This document shows positions 1-10,609 of a stretch of DNA of 64,000 nucleotides, piece after piece. The stretch spans positions 1,068,001 to 1,132,000 of the forward strand of contig JAJOZX010000090.1 in assembly GCA_023014485.1 (NCBI GenBank). The letters run 5' to 3'. Source of the stretch: Bathynomus jamesi. Its lineage: Eukaryota; Arthropoda; Malacostraca; Isopoda; Cirolanidae. Each line of letters opens with the position of its first letter. The first letter of the stretch is position 1. Both the position numbers and the translations under genes were made by a program. The notes below the pieces were generated by a model, which worked only from the letters and a program-made list of their open reading frames with translations, was not told the DNA's origin and did not search any database.

Positions 1-558
1 CTCATCTATGAACGTTTCAAATTTTATTCAAGGCATCAGACGGGAAATGAAAGCATTGCAGAGTTTGTTGCAGGAATAAAAAGCCATAGCCGTACGTGTA
101 AATTTGGGGACAAATTAGATGAAATGCTAAGAGATAGGTTTGTAATGGGTCTCAAAGAGGAGTCTACCCAGAGAGCCCTATTAGCCATACAGGACCTAAC
201 TTTTAGTCAGGCTGTAGAAATAGCTACGGCTAGAGAAGCAGCTGCTAAAGATGTTAGAGCTTTTGGAAATCACAGTAGTAAAGCCCAACACGTAAATAGC
301 TTTAAATCTTCTAGGCCTGGCAGACCTAATGAGCCTACTAGACAGGCAAATAAAAGGTATGAGGCGAATACGACTAAGCCTACTAATTCTACTAAGCCTT
401 CCAAGCCATGTACAGGGTGTGGAAAACACCATTGGAAGAAGGATTGCCCTTTTAAAGAAGCAGTTTGCCGAAACTGTAGTAAAATAGGCCACATAGCTAA
501 AGTGTGTTTTTCAAAGAAAACGAAGGGTGAAAATTCTAATTTTAACTTTCTAGTGTAA
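1..558 (+). pseudogene. gag: Gypsy gag C-terminal part with two CCHC zinc knuckles
   Basis: The frame is open from base 1 to the stop at 558, so this is the C-terminal 185 codons of a longer Gag. The first part (residues YSRHQTGNESIAEFV and following, to about base 250) matches the capsid-like helical region of retrotransposon Gag proteins. Two knuckles follow near 409-510: CTGCGKHHWKKDC (CX2CX3HX4C spacing) and CRNCSKIGHIAKVC (CX2CX4HX4C). These bind the element RNA in the family. A basic, proline-poor linker separates capsid and knuckles. The Gag frame ends before the protease, which is read in another frame. Whether that reflects programmed frameshifting or decay cannot be decided from one copy. 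Confidence 0.85.
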
Positions 559-591
559 ATCCTCAAAAGGGAAATACTTCGAACATTGGAG

Positions 592-990
592 TGGAGTACC
601 TATTTTATGAGCAGCAAAGTGGGAAAAATACAGGCCCATATATTGTAGAGGTAGGCCTAAATGGAATTACAGTTCCTCTAGAATTGGATACGGGTGCTGC
701 CCGGACGGTCATGTCCAAGGCATGCATCTAAAACGATTTTGAAGAAGTATGGGGACATACAAATACCTATTTGTGGAGAAGCATACGTCACAGTTACACT
801 CAACCAGAAAACTTTGTCTCATCCCTTAACCGTTTTAGTGGTGGATGAGCAAGGGCCTACTCTACTAGGCCGTGATTGGATTGATGCTTTGAAAATGCCA
901 ATTGACAAAATCTTGCCAAGGGGTCAGGCAGATGTGCATACACTCTCATATCCATCTGACATACTCATTGTTAAGGGAGTTTTCTTCTGT
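592..990 (+). pseudogene. Gypsy aspartic protease remnant
   Basis: The peptide LELDTGAARTV around 677-712 carries the DTGA active-site signature of retropepsins, which cleave the Gag-Pol polyprotein. A stop or frameshift follows at about 730. The frame resumes as GDIQIPICGEAYV and reaches TLLGRDWIDAL near 862-894; the LLGRDW block is the conserved C-terminal protease motif of Ty3/Gypsy elements. The 100-codon span fits the usual protease size. It sits between Gag and RT as expected. Confidence 0.75.
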
Positions 991-2320
991 TTTTGGGCCT
1001 GAAGTAGGCAACCTAAAAGGCCATCAGGTCTGCATAGAAGTAGATCCTAATGTAACTCCGAAATTTTGTAAGGCTCGTTCAATTGCGCATGCACTGCGGG
1101 AGAAGGTAGATTTAGAAATTGACAGGCTGCTAAAAGATAAAATTATTGAACCAGTCACACACGCTAAGTGGGCTGCCCCAGTAGTTCCTACTAAAACCGG
1201 ACAAGTCCGTGCGGTTATGTGGGGATTACCGTTTAACAGCAAATAGAGCCGTCCTTCTAGATTGCTATCCTATACCCAAGCCTGATGAATTATTTAGCTC
1301 TCTTGCTGGGGGTAAATATTTCACAAAACTCGATATGTCCCAAGCCTATGCTCAACTAAGTTTAGATGAAAACTCTAAAGAATTAACTATCATAAATACG
1401 CACCAAGGCCTTATAAGTACAATAGGCTATGCTATGGAATAGCATCGGCTCCGGGTATTTTTCAGAGGACAATGGACCAAGTTCTAGGTCACATTCCAGG
1501 GGTACTTTGCTTTCTAGATGATGTCCTCATTTCAGGTTCGTCTAAAAAAGAACACCTAACTAGATTAACCACGGTTCTAAAAAGACTCCGGGATGCCGGA
1601 CTTAAGCTAAAGAGAGAAAAGTGTTCATGGGTCACTAACGAGGTTTCATATTTAGGGTTCCGCATAGATGCCTCAGGCATTCATCCAACGATGGATAAAC
1701 GAGAAGCAATAAAAAATGCACCACCTCCACAAAACATCACACAGTTACGAGCTTATTTAGGTCTCCTAAACTTTTATAGGAAATTTTTGCCCAATGCATC
1801 GACTTTCCTTGAACCCCTAAATAAGCTATTACGATCTGGGGAACAGTGGAGATGGGAGAAAACTCAAAAGGAAGCATTTGAGGCTTCCAAGGACGTACTA
1901 CTAAAGTCCACTCTCCTAGTGCATTATGATCCTAAACTCCTCTCGTAGTTTCAGCAGACAGCAGTTCTTATGGAATTGGGGCAGTTATCTCACCACATTG
2001 ATGGTGTAGATAGGCCTATCTGTTTTTGCTTCTAGAACACTAACTGAGACTGAAAAACGATATGCACAAGTGGAACGTGAAGCATAGCCTTAGTATTTGC
2101 AGTAAAAAAATTTCATTTCTATCTATGGGGTCATGAATTTAAACTAATTACTGACCATAAGCCTCTCTTAGGTTTATTTTCACCTAATAAAAATATTCCA
2201 GTTATGGCCTCAGGTAGGATTCAACGATGGGCACTGATTCTACAAGCCTATAAATTTGACTTAGTACATCGGTCAGGTAAACTTCTAGGTACGGCTGATG
2301 CGCTAAGTAGGTTGCCCTTA
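974..2320 (+). pseudogene. Gypsy reverse transcriptase and RNase H, frameshifted
   Basis: RT blocks are visible in three frames. VDLEIDRLLKDKIIEPV and WAAPVVPTKTG lie at about 1105-1200; VRLCGDYRLTANRAV followed by YFTKLDMSQAYAQL at about 1206-1360 gives the first catalytic Asp; GVLCFLDDVLISG at about 1499-1535 is the polymerase box (FLDD instead of the commoner YxDD). The thumb and connection (YLGFRIDASGIHP, LRAYLGLLNFYRKFLPN) follow to about 1950. RNase H remnants (SADSSSYGIGAV, FKLITDHKPL, TADALSRLP) run to about 2320. At least four frameshifts separate the blocks (near 1200, 1440, 1945 and 2080), so no enzyme can be made. Confidence 0.88.
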
Positions 2321-2334
2321 GAAAATCCAAATGA

Positions 2335-2819
2335 TTGTGTACCTATACCTACAGAATGGGTTCACTTGTGGAGTTTTTGGAATCCACTCCAGTATCTGCG
2401 GTACAAATAGAGCAGTGGACAAAATCAGACCCTATTCTGTCTAGGGTCATCCATTTCTGCTCAGTTGGTTGGCCTACTAAGGTTGAGAGTGAATTACAGC
2501 CTTTTTATCAACGTCAGTCTGGCCTCTCCATTCAAAATGGCTGTCTCTTATGGGGCCACAGAGTGATTATTCCAAAAAAAGGCAGGTCGAATTTAGTGAA
2601 GGAACTTCACGCTGAACACATGGGCGCAACAAAAATGAAAGAGCTGGCGAGAGCTTATTTCTGGTGGCCTGGTTTAGATGGAGAACTCGAATCATTGGTT
2701 CGTTCCTGTCAAAGCTGCCTAGAGAACAGAGATCTCCCAAGGAAAAGTCCACTTCATCCTTGGGAATGGCCTACTATACCGTGGCATAGGATCCATGTTG
2801 ACTATGCAGGTCCTATAAA
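2335..2819 (+). pseudogene. Gypsy integrase N-terminal half
   Basis: The HHCC zinc-binding domain is present: LHAEHMGATKMKELARAYFWW followed by CQSC near 2605-2725. The first catalytic Asp is in RIHVDYAGPI at about 2790-2815. The reading frame is then cut by the hAT element at 2820. The integrase resumes at 4140, just after the second copy of the 8-bp duplication. In the family this protein joins the cDNA to the host chromosome. Confidence 0.85.
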
Positions 2820-3011
2820 CAGTGGCGGTCCTAGCTTACATGACGCCCTGGGCGAACCTCACCTTCAGCGCCCCCCCCCCTGTTCGCCAACACACACACA
2901 TTCGAATCCCCCCAAAATAAAGGACAGACATAACTCTCTCACAAAATAACTTTTTATTGGACTAATTGTTGGAACTTCAGAACCAAAACAAAGACTCAAA
3001 TTTTGAATTTT

Positions 3012-3245
3012 ACAAATCCTTCATCACGTAAATAGAATAACTCACTTAAGAGAATGTAATTATGATACTATGAACAGGAAAAATACAAATTAAATTGCAC
3101 AACTGCCATAAATAAACTAGAGAATCAAATTTCTAAATTGTACAAATGCTCTATCACATAAATAGAATAAGACACTTAAGAGAGGGTAATTATTATGCTA
3201 CACTTTGAACAAGAAACAAAATAAATTGCACCACAGCACAACTGC
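3012..3245. repeat. Imperfect tandem duplication of about 129 bp inside the hAT element
   Basis: The stretch beginning ACAAATCCTTCATCACG at about 3013 recurs in diverged form at about 3142 (ACAAATGCTCTATCACA), with shared downstream words AAATAGAATAA, ACTTAAGAGA, GTAATTAT and AAATTGCAC. It is noncoding. Confidence 0.6.
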
Positions 3246-3248
3246 CAT

Positions 3249-3777
3249 CTAAAGCCTGACTCTTCTTACCTTCCTTGATGCAAAGTCATGAATTAAATCA
3301 TCATATGAAATCTGCTCAGCAATTGTATGATTTATACTGATGATGGCCAGACCGGTAAGGCGTTCCTGTGACATAGGAAAAGCTCCTCTCTGCTTCAGCA
3401 ACAGTGACTGGAAGAGTAAGACCAATTCTGAGAGCAGTCCACAAATTTGGATATATTTCAGAGAGCTCCCTTTCATGGATAAATGTCAGCAGTTCAAGCA
3501 AGGATATGGTCTTTGATGGCAAGTCAGGCAAGTTCTTCAGCTCCTGTGCAAGCTCTCTGCCATCCAAGTCAGATTGTCCCTTAAAGTGTAGTGTAGTACT
3601 AAGGTTCACACATTGTTCTGTCAGCTCCTCAAATGTGAGATTTTGGAAATGTGTCAGCACTCCAAACTTCTCTCCCACAATTTCCAACGTGGAAAATCTT
3701 TCCTGAATGGCTGATGTTGCAGCATCAACCACTGCATTGAAAAATGTCACCTCCAGCTTCTTCAAAGCATCAATCAA
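3249..3777 (-). pseudogene. hAT transposase C-terminal dimerisation domain (ZMYM1/ZNF862-like type)
   Basis: On the minus strand the translation contains GLTLPVTVAEAERSFSYV followed in a second frame by MSQERLTGLAIISINH. These are the hallmark blocks of the hAT C-terminal dimerisation region (the consensus of this subgroup reads LPVTVA.AERSFS, then a short linker, then M.Q.RL..LA...I). Upstream residues (IYPNLWTALRIGLTL) also fit. A frameshift lies near 3370-3400 between the two blocks. The N-terminal DDE part is missing, so this copy could not make transposase. Confidence 0.85.
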
Positions 3778-4139
3778 GGGCTCATCAGATGCTTCATAAT
3801 ATACATTTCACTATTTAACCAAACCCAGAAAAATAACATTACATATGTTAAAGTATGGGCCTTTATTCCCAATAATATTAATCTGGAAGCATTTTGCATT
3901 GTTTAGGTCTTTTATGGGAAGGTTTATGGAAAATGCAATAGATGGTTTTTTATTAATAAAAATATATTTATTGATCTTTTATTATTTATTTTATTTTATT
4001 TTTTATTTTTATTATTCTTTATTTATTATTCTTATTTTTATTTTTATTTTTTTTGCAGGCGCTCATGCCGCCCCTCCACAAATGCCGCCCTGTGCGGCTG
4101 CCCATATTGCCCATATGAGGAACCGCCACTGCCTATAAA

Positions 4140-4761
4140 TAATATTTATTTCCTAGTCATTGTGGACGCCTACTCTAAGTGGGTGGAAATTTTTCCAACC
4201 ACTTCCACGACTTCGGGTGTTACTATTCGCTTACTCCGTTCGGTTTTCGCTCGATGGGGTTTACCCATAGTCCTGGTTTCCGACAATGGTACTTGTTTTA
4301 CCAGTGAGGAATTTCGTTCCTTCGTCCACCTAAATGGCATTAGACATGTCCGGTCTAGTGTTTTCCACCCGTCTACTAACGGTCTCGCGGAAAACATGGT
4401 CCGTACTTTCAAGTCGGCCTTGCGTCATTCTCGTGGGGAGGAAATGCAAGTGGTGTTGGATAAATTTTTGTTTAAATATCGAATAACACCTCACACCACG
4501 ACGGGGGTGTCTCCCTCTAAACTTATGATTGGCCGGGGAATTCGTTCAGTTTTCGATTTGTTACGTCCAAACGAAACATTACAACAACGAGTTTTACGCC
4601 ATCAGGAAAAACAGAAGCTGTACCATGACACTAAAAGAGGGAGAGTTATAGAGGCGCAACCTAATGATCCAGTTATGATTCGCAACTATGGGGCTAGACC
4701 AAATGTGTTCCTGCAACTGTCCAGGAGAGAACGGGCCCTGTTTCCTTCAAGTGCCAACTAG
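4140..4761 (+). pseudogene. Gypsy integrase C-terminal half
   Basis: The catalytic core continues after the hAT insertion: VDAYSKWVEIFP is the strand after the first Asp, LVSDNGTCFTSEEF (about 4277-4318) carries the second Asp, and NGLAENMVRTFKS (about 4378-4416) the Glu. The region PSKLMIGRGIRSVFDLL is the conserved C-terminal block. The frame ends at 4761; a few further codons of the C-terminal domain can be read in another frame to about 4960. Apart from the insertion this stretch is one open frame. Confidence 0.85.
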
Positions 4762-4964
4762 AAGATGGTCGTTCTATTAAACGCCATCAGGACCAGATAT
4801 GGGAACGTGAATTGCAGAAGGACCAGAGTCTTCCGGAAGAGAGAACTGATCCTCCGGAAAATGGTTCAATTCGCCCGCCTATACAGGTTGCACCTAATCC
4901 TACTACATCAAGCCCGCTCCGCAGGTCATCTAGGGTCCCTCATCCCCCTGACAGACTAAACTTG

Positions 4965-4980
4965 TAGGGGAGGAGTGAGG
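4965..4980 (+). promoter_or_regulatory. Polypurine tract of the Gypsy element
   Basis: A purine-rich run (AGGGGAGGAGTGAGG) stands immediately before TGACGTG, the likely start of the 3' LTR. Such tracts prime plus-strand DNA synthesis. The 5' LTR is not in the window, so the boundary is inferred. Confidence 0.6.
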
Positions 4981-5398
4981 TGACGTGTATGTATATATAT
5001 GTATATAGTCTAAAAGTCACTAAAGGGGAAATATCACTAAATCTAAGCTGAATGGCAAGAGAAGTCATAAACGAACCAACGCGGCTGTTCGTATTGTTTT
5101 GGGCTAGCCTAGAGATGTTTTTTCCGATCTGACCTAATCATTGGTGCTGAGTATAATTAGGTGGTGTTTCTAAGGTGACAAATGGGGTAGAAAGTTGTCC
5201 GTACTTAAGTAGAGTTAGGGGTAATGTCTATAGCTTCTAAGTTGGTAATGTAAGAGAGTTAGGTAGGCCGTTTGTGGGACACAGAAATCTAATGGTAGGC
5301 TTTCAAAGGAATATCTAATTCAACGCACCGGTAAGTGCTTTTGATTGTTTGCTAGAACCTAAGTAACCTAACTGGGGTGTCTACCCCACGCTATCACA
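4981..5398 (+). repeat. Probable Gypsy 3' LTR
   Basis: The segment starts TGACGTG directly after the polypurine tract and ends ...CTATCACA just before LINE-like sequence, giving a TG...CA unit of about 418 bp. No second LTR is available for comparison, so the right boundary is a guess. Confidence 0.45.
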
Positions 5399-5715
5399 CT
5401 CTTCTTTTAAGAAGAGCATGCAATACCAGACTTTCGATACATTCTCATCCCTTTTCTGTCCAACTCTCTGATGCAAGGGTTAATCAGTATCTCAATCTTT
5501 CATCTACTCAACCGGTCAACTCTGGAACAAACTTTCTCATCCCATCTTTCCCCCTGTTTATGACCTCTAATCTTTCAAAAGCAGTGTCCAGGCATCTCGA
5601 AAACTTTGAACCTTGATTTCAGCGCTCTTATTCTACTTCTTTTGGGGTGGGGGCTTTCGTGGGCGTTCGTCCTTGGCCCCTCCTTCCCTTCCTGCATATA
5701 TAGATATATAGTGTA
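5399..5715 (+). mobile_element. LINE 3' end fragment
   Basis: The translation TRLSIHSHPFSVQLSDARVN, followed in shifted frames by SGTNFLIPSFPL and KAVSRHLE, matches the C-terminal end of a common invertebrate LINE RT protein that reads ...HPFSVQLS.ARVN..... F.P.. ..LWN.L....FP....L.SFK..VSRHL. A GC-richer 3' UTR ending in short TATA repeats follows. The RT core is absent, as in typical 5'-truncated LINE copies. Confidence 0.55.
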
Positions 5716-6467
5716 TATGGATAGATTACACTGGGGAACAAATTTCAACTTTTTGTCTATTGAATTAGATTTGACAGTTAGTTCTAGGTAATTTGGGTGC
5801 GCTGAGCACGAATTTTTACTCGGTTTTGCTCTATCAGGTCCTGATTTTGCTCAACACCCCTCCTCTTTCGTCGTATTCATAAAAAGGTTTTTTTCTCAAT
5901 ACTCGCTAAGTCTTTTTGCAGTTACACATTATGCAACTAGGTTTTTATCTAGGTATTTGTACCTATTGTTATGGTATTGTTGTATTATGTATATTTTTAT
6001 ATGTAACACCCTAAAAATATTTTTAATTTTGTCATTTTTAACCCATTTTAATATTAGTAAATTAAGCTAAAAATATCATAGAATTCTAAAATTTTCTCGA
6101 GCGTTCCTGTTCTCTGTAGAGTATTCTAGAGGGACAACTAAAATATATAAAAGCGACTCGTTTCCAGAGTTAATCAGTCAATTCAATCAGTCAGTCAGTC
6201 AGTCAGTTGAGTTAGTTAATTAAGTTTGGGCATTAACATAATTTTGAATTGGCATATGATTTAGTGAGTAATTTTGTCATCGTGATTTAATATAGTTGAT
6301 TAATTAGACGTAATTTATATTGTACCTACTCATCCGTGTTTCTAGTTTAATTTCATAGATTGTAAGTACCTATTTCATAATAAGTACCTATTTAAACTAA
6401 TTTTTGTGTTTATATTTCAGATTTTCTTAAATTTATATGAATTAAGGGCTTTAAATACCTTTACAAA

Positions 6468-8441
6468 TTGGCAGAACAATCAAGCAATATGTCATCAAGC
6501 ACTAGAAAGTTCAAATGCAAAAACAACCCTGATTCCTTCTGTTATATATGTGGAAATTTTACACTTCCACATCAACGAGCAAATATAACTGACTTCGTAA
6601 AAAGAGCTTACTTAGCTTATTTTGGCATAAAACTGGGGGACCAAGATAAATCGTGGGCTCCACATAAAGCCTGCACTATATGCATTGAAAGACTGCGACA
6701 TTGGACGAAGGGTTAGGATTCAAAAATACCTTTTGGAGTTCCGATGGTAAGTTTATGATTTCATAAAACTACGTAATTTAATCACTAGTATACTGTAACT
6801 TACCTAAATGTAATTGTAACTTAGGTACATAAACAAAAATTTACAGAAAATGTTTATAAGAATCTCAAATATTGCATAAGGTTGAAACACATAGAAATGT
6901 TAAATGTTTGGGTGATAACTTTGGATAAAATTCATAAAAACAAGTCTCTCGTCGCTTTTGTTAACGCTTTACAATTTTTTTTCCATATCAGGTGTGGCGA
7001 GAGCCTACTAACCACGAGACCGATTGCTACTTTTGCTTTGTCAAGACTTCGGGCTTCACTAAGAAAAATAAACATTGTATCGAGTACCCAAATTTCGACA
7101 CCGCGATACGACCTGTGCTACATTCAAATGAGATCCCCATTCCAAAATTTAAGGGTCTGCCAACTCAAGAATTAGTTGAAGATGTTCCTGAAAATATTGT
7201 TATGCACTTTGAGGAGTCAGACACCGATTTTGACCCCAGCGTATTTGAAAGTCAAAACGATCCGCAAAGTTTAACCAGGCCGAGTTGAATGATCTTGTAA
7301 GGGATCTAAATTTGCCAAAAAAGGCTGCGGAAATTTTAGCTTCAAGAATTAAAGAGAAAAACTTGCTTACTTCGAACACATACATTTCATTTTACAGAAA
7401 AAGAGAAGAAGAACTTGTTAAATATTTTAGAACAGAGGATAGTTTAGTATATTGCTGCGACATAGTTGGTTTGTTAAAGAAGATGGGGGTTGAGTCTTAC
7501 GATGCAAATGATTGGCGCTTGTTTTTAGACAGTTCGAAAAGAAGTCTTAAGTGTGTGTTGTTGCATAATGGCAATCTATACGGCTCGATACCGATTGGGC
7601 ACTCAACAAAATTAAAAGAAAGTATGAACATATAGAAAAGGTTTTAAATCTTATCAAATATAGGGAGCACGAGTGGATCATATGTGTTGACTTAAAAATG
7701 GTTAATTTTCTGCTAGGACAACAAGGAGGGTATACTAAATATCCCTGCTTCCTTTGCTTATGGGACAGCAGAGCCAAGGAAGAACATTATTTCAAACAAA
7801 TCTGGCCAGCACGAACATCACTTACTGTCGGAGAAAAAAACGTAATTAATCCACCTTTAGTGAGCAGAGATAAAATCATATTTCCTCCTCTGCATATAAA
7901 ACTAGGCCTCATTAAACAATATGTAAAAGCTTTAGATACGAACGGCGAGTGTTTCAAATACATAACTTCAAAATTTCCAAGTTTAAGTTATGAAAAAATC
8001 AAGGCGGGAATTTTCGACGGTCCACAAATAAGAACAATGATTAAAGACAGCAATTTTCCTAATGTCATGAATGAACGCGAAAAAAATGGCTGGTTCTCAT
8101 TCGTGGACTTGATAGAAAACTTTTTAGGCAATTATAGGGCAGATAACTACGAAGAAATCGTAAAAAAACTTTTAAGGGACTACAAAGAGTTAGGTTGCAA
8201 TATGAGCATAAAAATGCATTTTTTGAATAGCCATCTTGACCAATTTCCAAGTAATTTAGGTGATGTAAGTGACGAACAAAGGGAGAGATTCCACCAAGAT
8301 ATCAAAATTATGGAGGAACGGTACCAAGGCCGCTGGGATTCCCACATGATGGCTGATTACTGCTGGTGCTTGAAAAGAGACCTGCCATCAACAAGCAAAT
8401 ACGCTAGAAAGTCTTACAAAAGAAAATTTTTGCCACAGTGA
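6468..8441 (+). pseudogene. CACTA-type transposase gene, spliced, with stop and frameshifts
   Basis: The N-terminal part (6468-6746) has a cysteine/histidine cluster: CYICGNFTLPHQR and CTICIERLRHW. A TAG stop interrupts it at 6714-6716. An intron is inferred at 6747-6991: donor ATG|GTAAGT, acceptor TTTTCCATATCAG|GTG, keeping the reading frame into VWREPTNHETDCYFC. The next frame (7270-7625) holds LPKKAAEILASRIKEKNLL and a candidate first catalytic Asp in LFLDSSKRS. A further frameshift near 7622 leads to the second candidate Asp in ICVDLKMVNFLLGQQGG, directly followed by YPCFLCLW, the CX2C insertion known from CMC transposases. A conserved acidic block (SDEQRERFHQDIKIMEERY) near the C-terminus may supply the Glu. 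The protein family is widespread but usually annotated uncharacterised in arthropods. The catalytic assignment is inference. Confidence 0.7.
6747..6991 (+). other. Inferred intron in the CACTA transposase gene
   Basis: GTAAGTTT donor at 6747 and a pyrimidine-rich acceptor ending CATATCAG at 6991. Removing it joins two exons in frame across a region that is continuous in the protein family. Confidence 0.6.
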
Positions 8442-8724
8442 AAGCTTCATATCTGTTTGTTTTTTATTTTGTCATTTCTATCGTTATAATGTAATTTTAC
8501 TGTAGTTTGAACTGCTTGTATTCATGAAACTTGAAAAAAAAATTTAACACATGACTTAATTTTTTAGTCCTAATTTGAAAAATCTGGAAAATGGCACATA
8601 GGCTGTCGACAAGAATCAGGACCTGATAGAGCCAAACCGAGTTGAAATTCGTATTCAGCGCACCCAAATTACCTAGAATCAAGTGTCAGATATCATTCAA
8701 TAAAATACGTGTTGCCCAGTGTTA

Positions 8725-8960
8725 TCCATATATACATTTATTCAATGTATATATAGATAATCTGTCTCATGTACTGAACACTTGTAAAGTTAGCTACTAT
8801 TTTGGTACAAAGAGTATTAATCATCTGATTTATGCAGATGATCTAGTTCTTATTTCTCCATCTGTAAAAGAGCTCAGCATACTTTTGAAAGTTTGTGGAA
8901 GGTATAGGATAGATAATGACACAAAGTATAATCCTATTAAAAGTCTTATTTTGTATTCTA
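8725..8960 (+). pseudogene. LINE reverse transcriptase fragment, 5' piece (continues at 14366)
   Basis: The translation reads HLFNVYIDNLSHVLN, then INHLIYADDLVLISPSVKEL, i.e. the polymerase box YADD within a non-LTR RT, followed by DTKYNPIKSLIL. The coding stops making sense at 8961, where a different element begins. The expected downstream region of the same protein type reappears at about 14366 (KYLGHKLTDD). Confidence 0.8.
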
Positions 8961-9252
8961 GGACAGTTTGCCCTCGGCAAATTTCCGCTGGTTTTATTTC
9001 CAAATGAGAATTTTGCGCCGGTTATATTTCCGCCGGACAAATTTCCGCCACACATATTTCTTCATGGACATTTTTCCACACAGACATATTTCTGCGGACA
9101 TTTTTCCGCGTTTTAAATATACTTTGTAAGATCAATAGGATTGTTTCCAATCATTTATTTCTGTAATATATGTATGTACTTAAAATAGACTACTTAAAAT
9201 ACGACTACTAAAACACAAATGTAGACTAAACTTATTTCACTGTAGTATAGTT

Positions 9253-9253
9253 A

Positions 9254-9322
<69 letters not shown>
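9253..9322. repeat. (TA)n followed by (GA)n microsatellite
   Basis: About 28 bp of TA repeats run directly into about 42 bp of GA repeats. The (GA)n tract was the target of the hAT element that follows. Confidence 0.95.
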
Positions 9323-10551
9323 TAGTGATGTAGGTCACATCCGCATCCGCGGAACATCCGCACATTTTCTCGCATCCGCACTTTGGACTGCGGATGTCGT
9401 GCGGATGTGAACCGTTGAGATAAAACGTCATTAATAAGCGGAAATTATCAAATTCTACTATAATAATAGAACTAGTTCATTGTGCGCAAAAGTGATGCAA
9501 GCGACAAGACGAGAGGCTGTTCTTGTATGAAGTTACTCTCTTGCAACCTACTTAGATCTACGTTACAAAGCTAAGTTATTTTCACCTAGTACATTAGAAC
9601 GAGTTAAATCATCACTTGGCAAAGCAGTTGAAGAGCTTCAATCTCTTGAATCTGTCGCTTCGCCACCCACCAAAAGAATAAAAGTTTGTGACAGAACCAA
9701 CACCTTCAACAAGCAAATCTATCACAGAATCTCTCTCTCAGTTTCTTGAGTCAAGCAGCGATGACGAGACCTACGCGATCTCAAAAGATGTAGTAAAAAT
9801 GATCGAGAGCTATCACCAAGAAAAACGCCTGGCTGCATGTGACAATCCTATTAGTTGGTGGAAAAATACGCAGAATATCTATCCATACTTGAGTAAACTT
9901 GCAAGGAAACATTTAGCACGTCCTCCAACAAGCGTACCAAGCGAGAGATTATTTAGCAGTGCTGGATTAATATATGATGAAAAGAGAAACAGACTGGCAG
10001 CAGAAAAGGCAAAAAAATTAATGTTCCTTAAGCATAACCTTCCTATAATTAAGTTTGAATATTAAACGATGAACATCTTAGTTTACTTTATTTTAATTAC
10101 TCATTTATAAATATGCCTAATAAAACTTTAAACTTAATATAAATAGTTATCAAGCTAATTAAAGATCTCTTTCTATAAGGGTGGAGGTTGGGGAAAGAGG
10201 TCGGGTAACACAATTATGGTTTCTAATTGTGGCTGAAACTCAAAAAATATAACGAATTTATTTGTAGACGAATTCACTAATTGATTTCTATATTAGTTAG
10301 ATGCTTGCTATTATTTTATATGTTCAGGGAAAAGTACAGCAATTATTGTACAATTAATCAATTATACTACATTATAGCTACAGCTCTCTCTATATAATAA
10401 CTTATTATATACGTTAAACACAACAAATCTCGAATATATCCTAAAAAATAACGAAAATGTAGACATCCGCATCCGCGGATGTTGAAATCAAACATCCTCA
10501 TCCGCATCCGCATCCGCGGATGTGAAAAAAATGACATCCGCTACATCACTA
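9323..10551 (+). mobile_element. hAT transposon with CATCCGC subterminal repeats
   Basis: Ends are TAGTGATGTAG at 9323 and its inverse CTACATCACTA ending at 10551. Flanks are AGAGAGAG and ATAGAGAG, an 8-bp duplication with one mismatch in a GA-rich target. Both subterminal regions are packed with CATCCG/CGGATG words. An internal transposase remnant (9545-10065) confirms hAT. Confidence 0.85.
9545..10065 (+). pseudogene. hAT transposase C-terminal part
   Basis: LDLRYKAKLFSPSTLERV (about 9550-9605) is the conserved region before the dimerisation domain. After a frameshift near 9690 the frame continues with ISWWKNTQNIYPYLSKLARK, then PPTSVPSERLFSSAGLIYDE and the terminal KLMFLKHNLPI. This is the ZBED-like hAT dimerisation domain. 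The BED finger and most of the DDE core are missing, so the element is internally deleted. It sits in the middle of its own inverted repeats in the expected orientation. Confidence 0.88.

Positions 10552-10608
<57 letters not shown>
10552..10608. repeat. (GA)n microsatellite
   Basis: Nearly pure GA dinucleotides between two transposons. It is probably continuous with the tract at 9281-9322 before the hAT insertion. Confidence 0.95.

Positions 10609-10609
<1 letters not shown>

Larger units (their letters stand above)
2820..4131 (-). mobile_element. hAT transposon remnant inserted in Gypsy integrase, TSD CCTATAAA
   Basis: The element is flanked by identical 8-bp duplications CCTATAAA at 2812-2819 and 4132-4139. 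It begins CAGTGGCGGTCC and ends with the inverted AGGAACCGCCACTG, so the terminal inverted repeats start CAGTGGCGGT. Eight-bp duplications plus CAG...CTG ends are diagnostic of hAT. It carries only the C-terminal part of a transposase on the minus strand. The right third is a T-rich low-complexity stretch (about 3955-4060). Confidence 0.92.
1..5398 (+). mobile_element. Ty3/Gypsy LTR retrotransposon, 5'-truncated by window start, decayed
   Basis: Gag zinc knuckles, an aspartic protease, reverse transcriptase, RNase H and an integrase follow one another on the plus strand in the order protease-RT-RH-IN that defines Ty3/Gypsy. A polypurine stretch at 4965-4980 precedes a TG-starting probable LTR. 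The 5' LTR and the N-terminus of Gag lie outside the window. The coding region has several frameshifts and stops, and the integrase is split by a hAT insertion (2820-4131), so the copy is dead. No envelope-like ORF is visible. Confidence 0.9.
5729..8721 (+). mobile_element. CACTA/EnSpm-type DNA transposon with TTA target duplication
   Basis: The left end reads CACTGGGGAACA at 5729 and the right end, inverted, reads CACTGGGCAACA ending at 8721. Both are bordered by TTA (5726-5728 and 8722-8724). Terminal similarity continues inward for more than 100 bp, with a well conserved block (TTCTAGGTAATTTGGGTGCG and TCTATCAGGTCCTGATT). CACTG termini with a 3-bp duplication are the signature of CACTA/EnSpm (CMC superfamily). 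A weaker palindromic match also extends a few bases outside (TATATGGATA), so the exact tip could be shifted slightly. Confidence 0.75.

Noticed and set aside
3845..4138. Membrane-protein-like ORF
   Set aside because: Hydrophobic residues come from a T-rich low-complexity tract at the end of the hAT element.
5377..5616. Independent small gene
   Set aside because: Matches the decayed C-terminus of a LINE RT protein in shifted frames.
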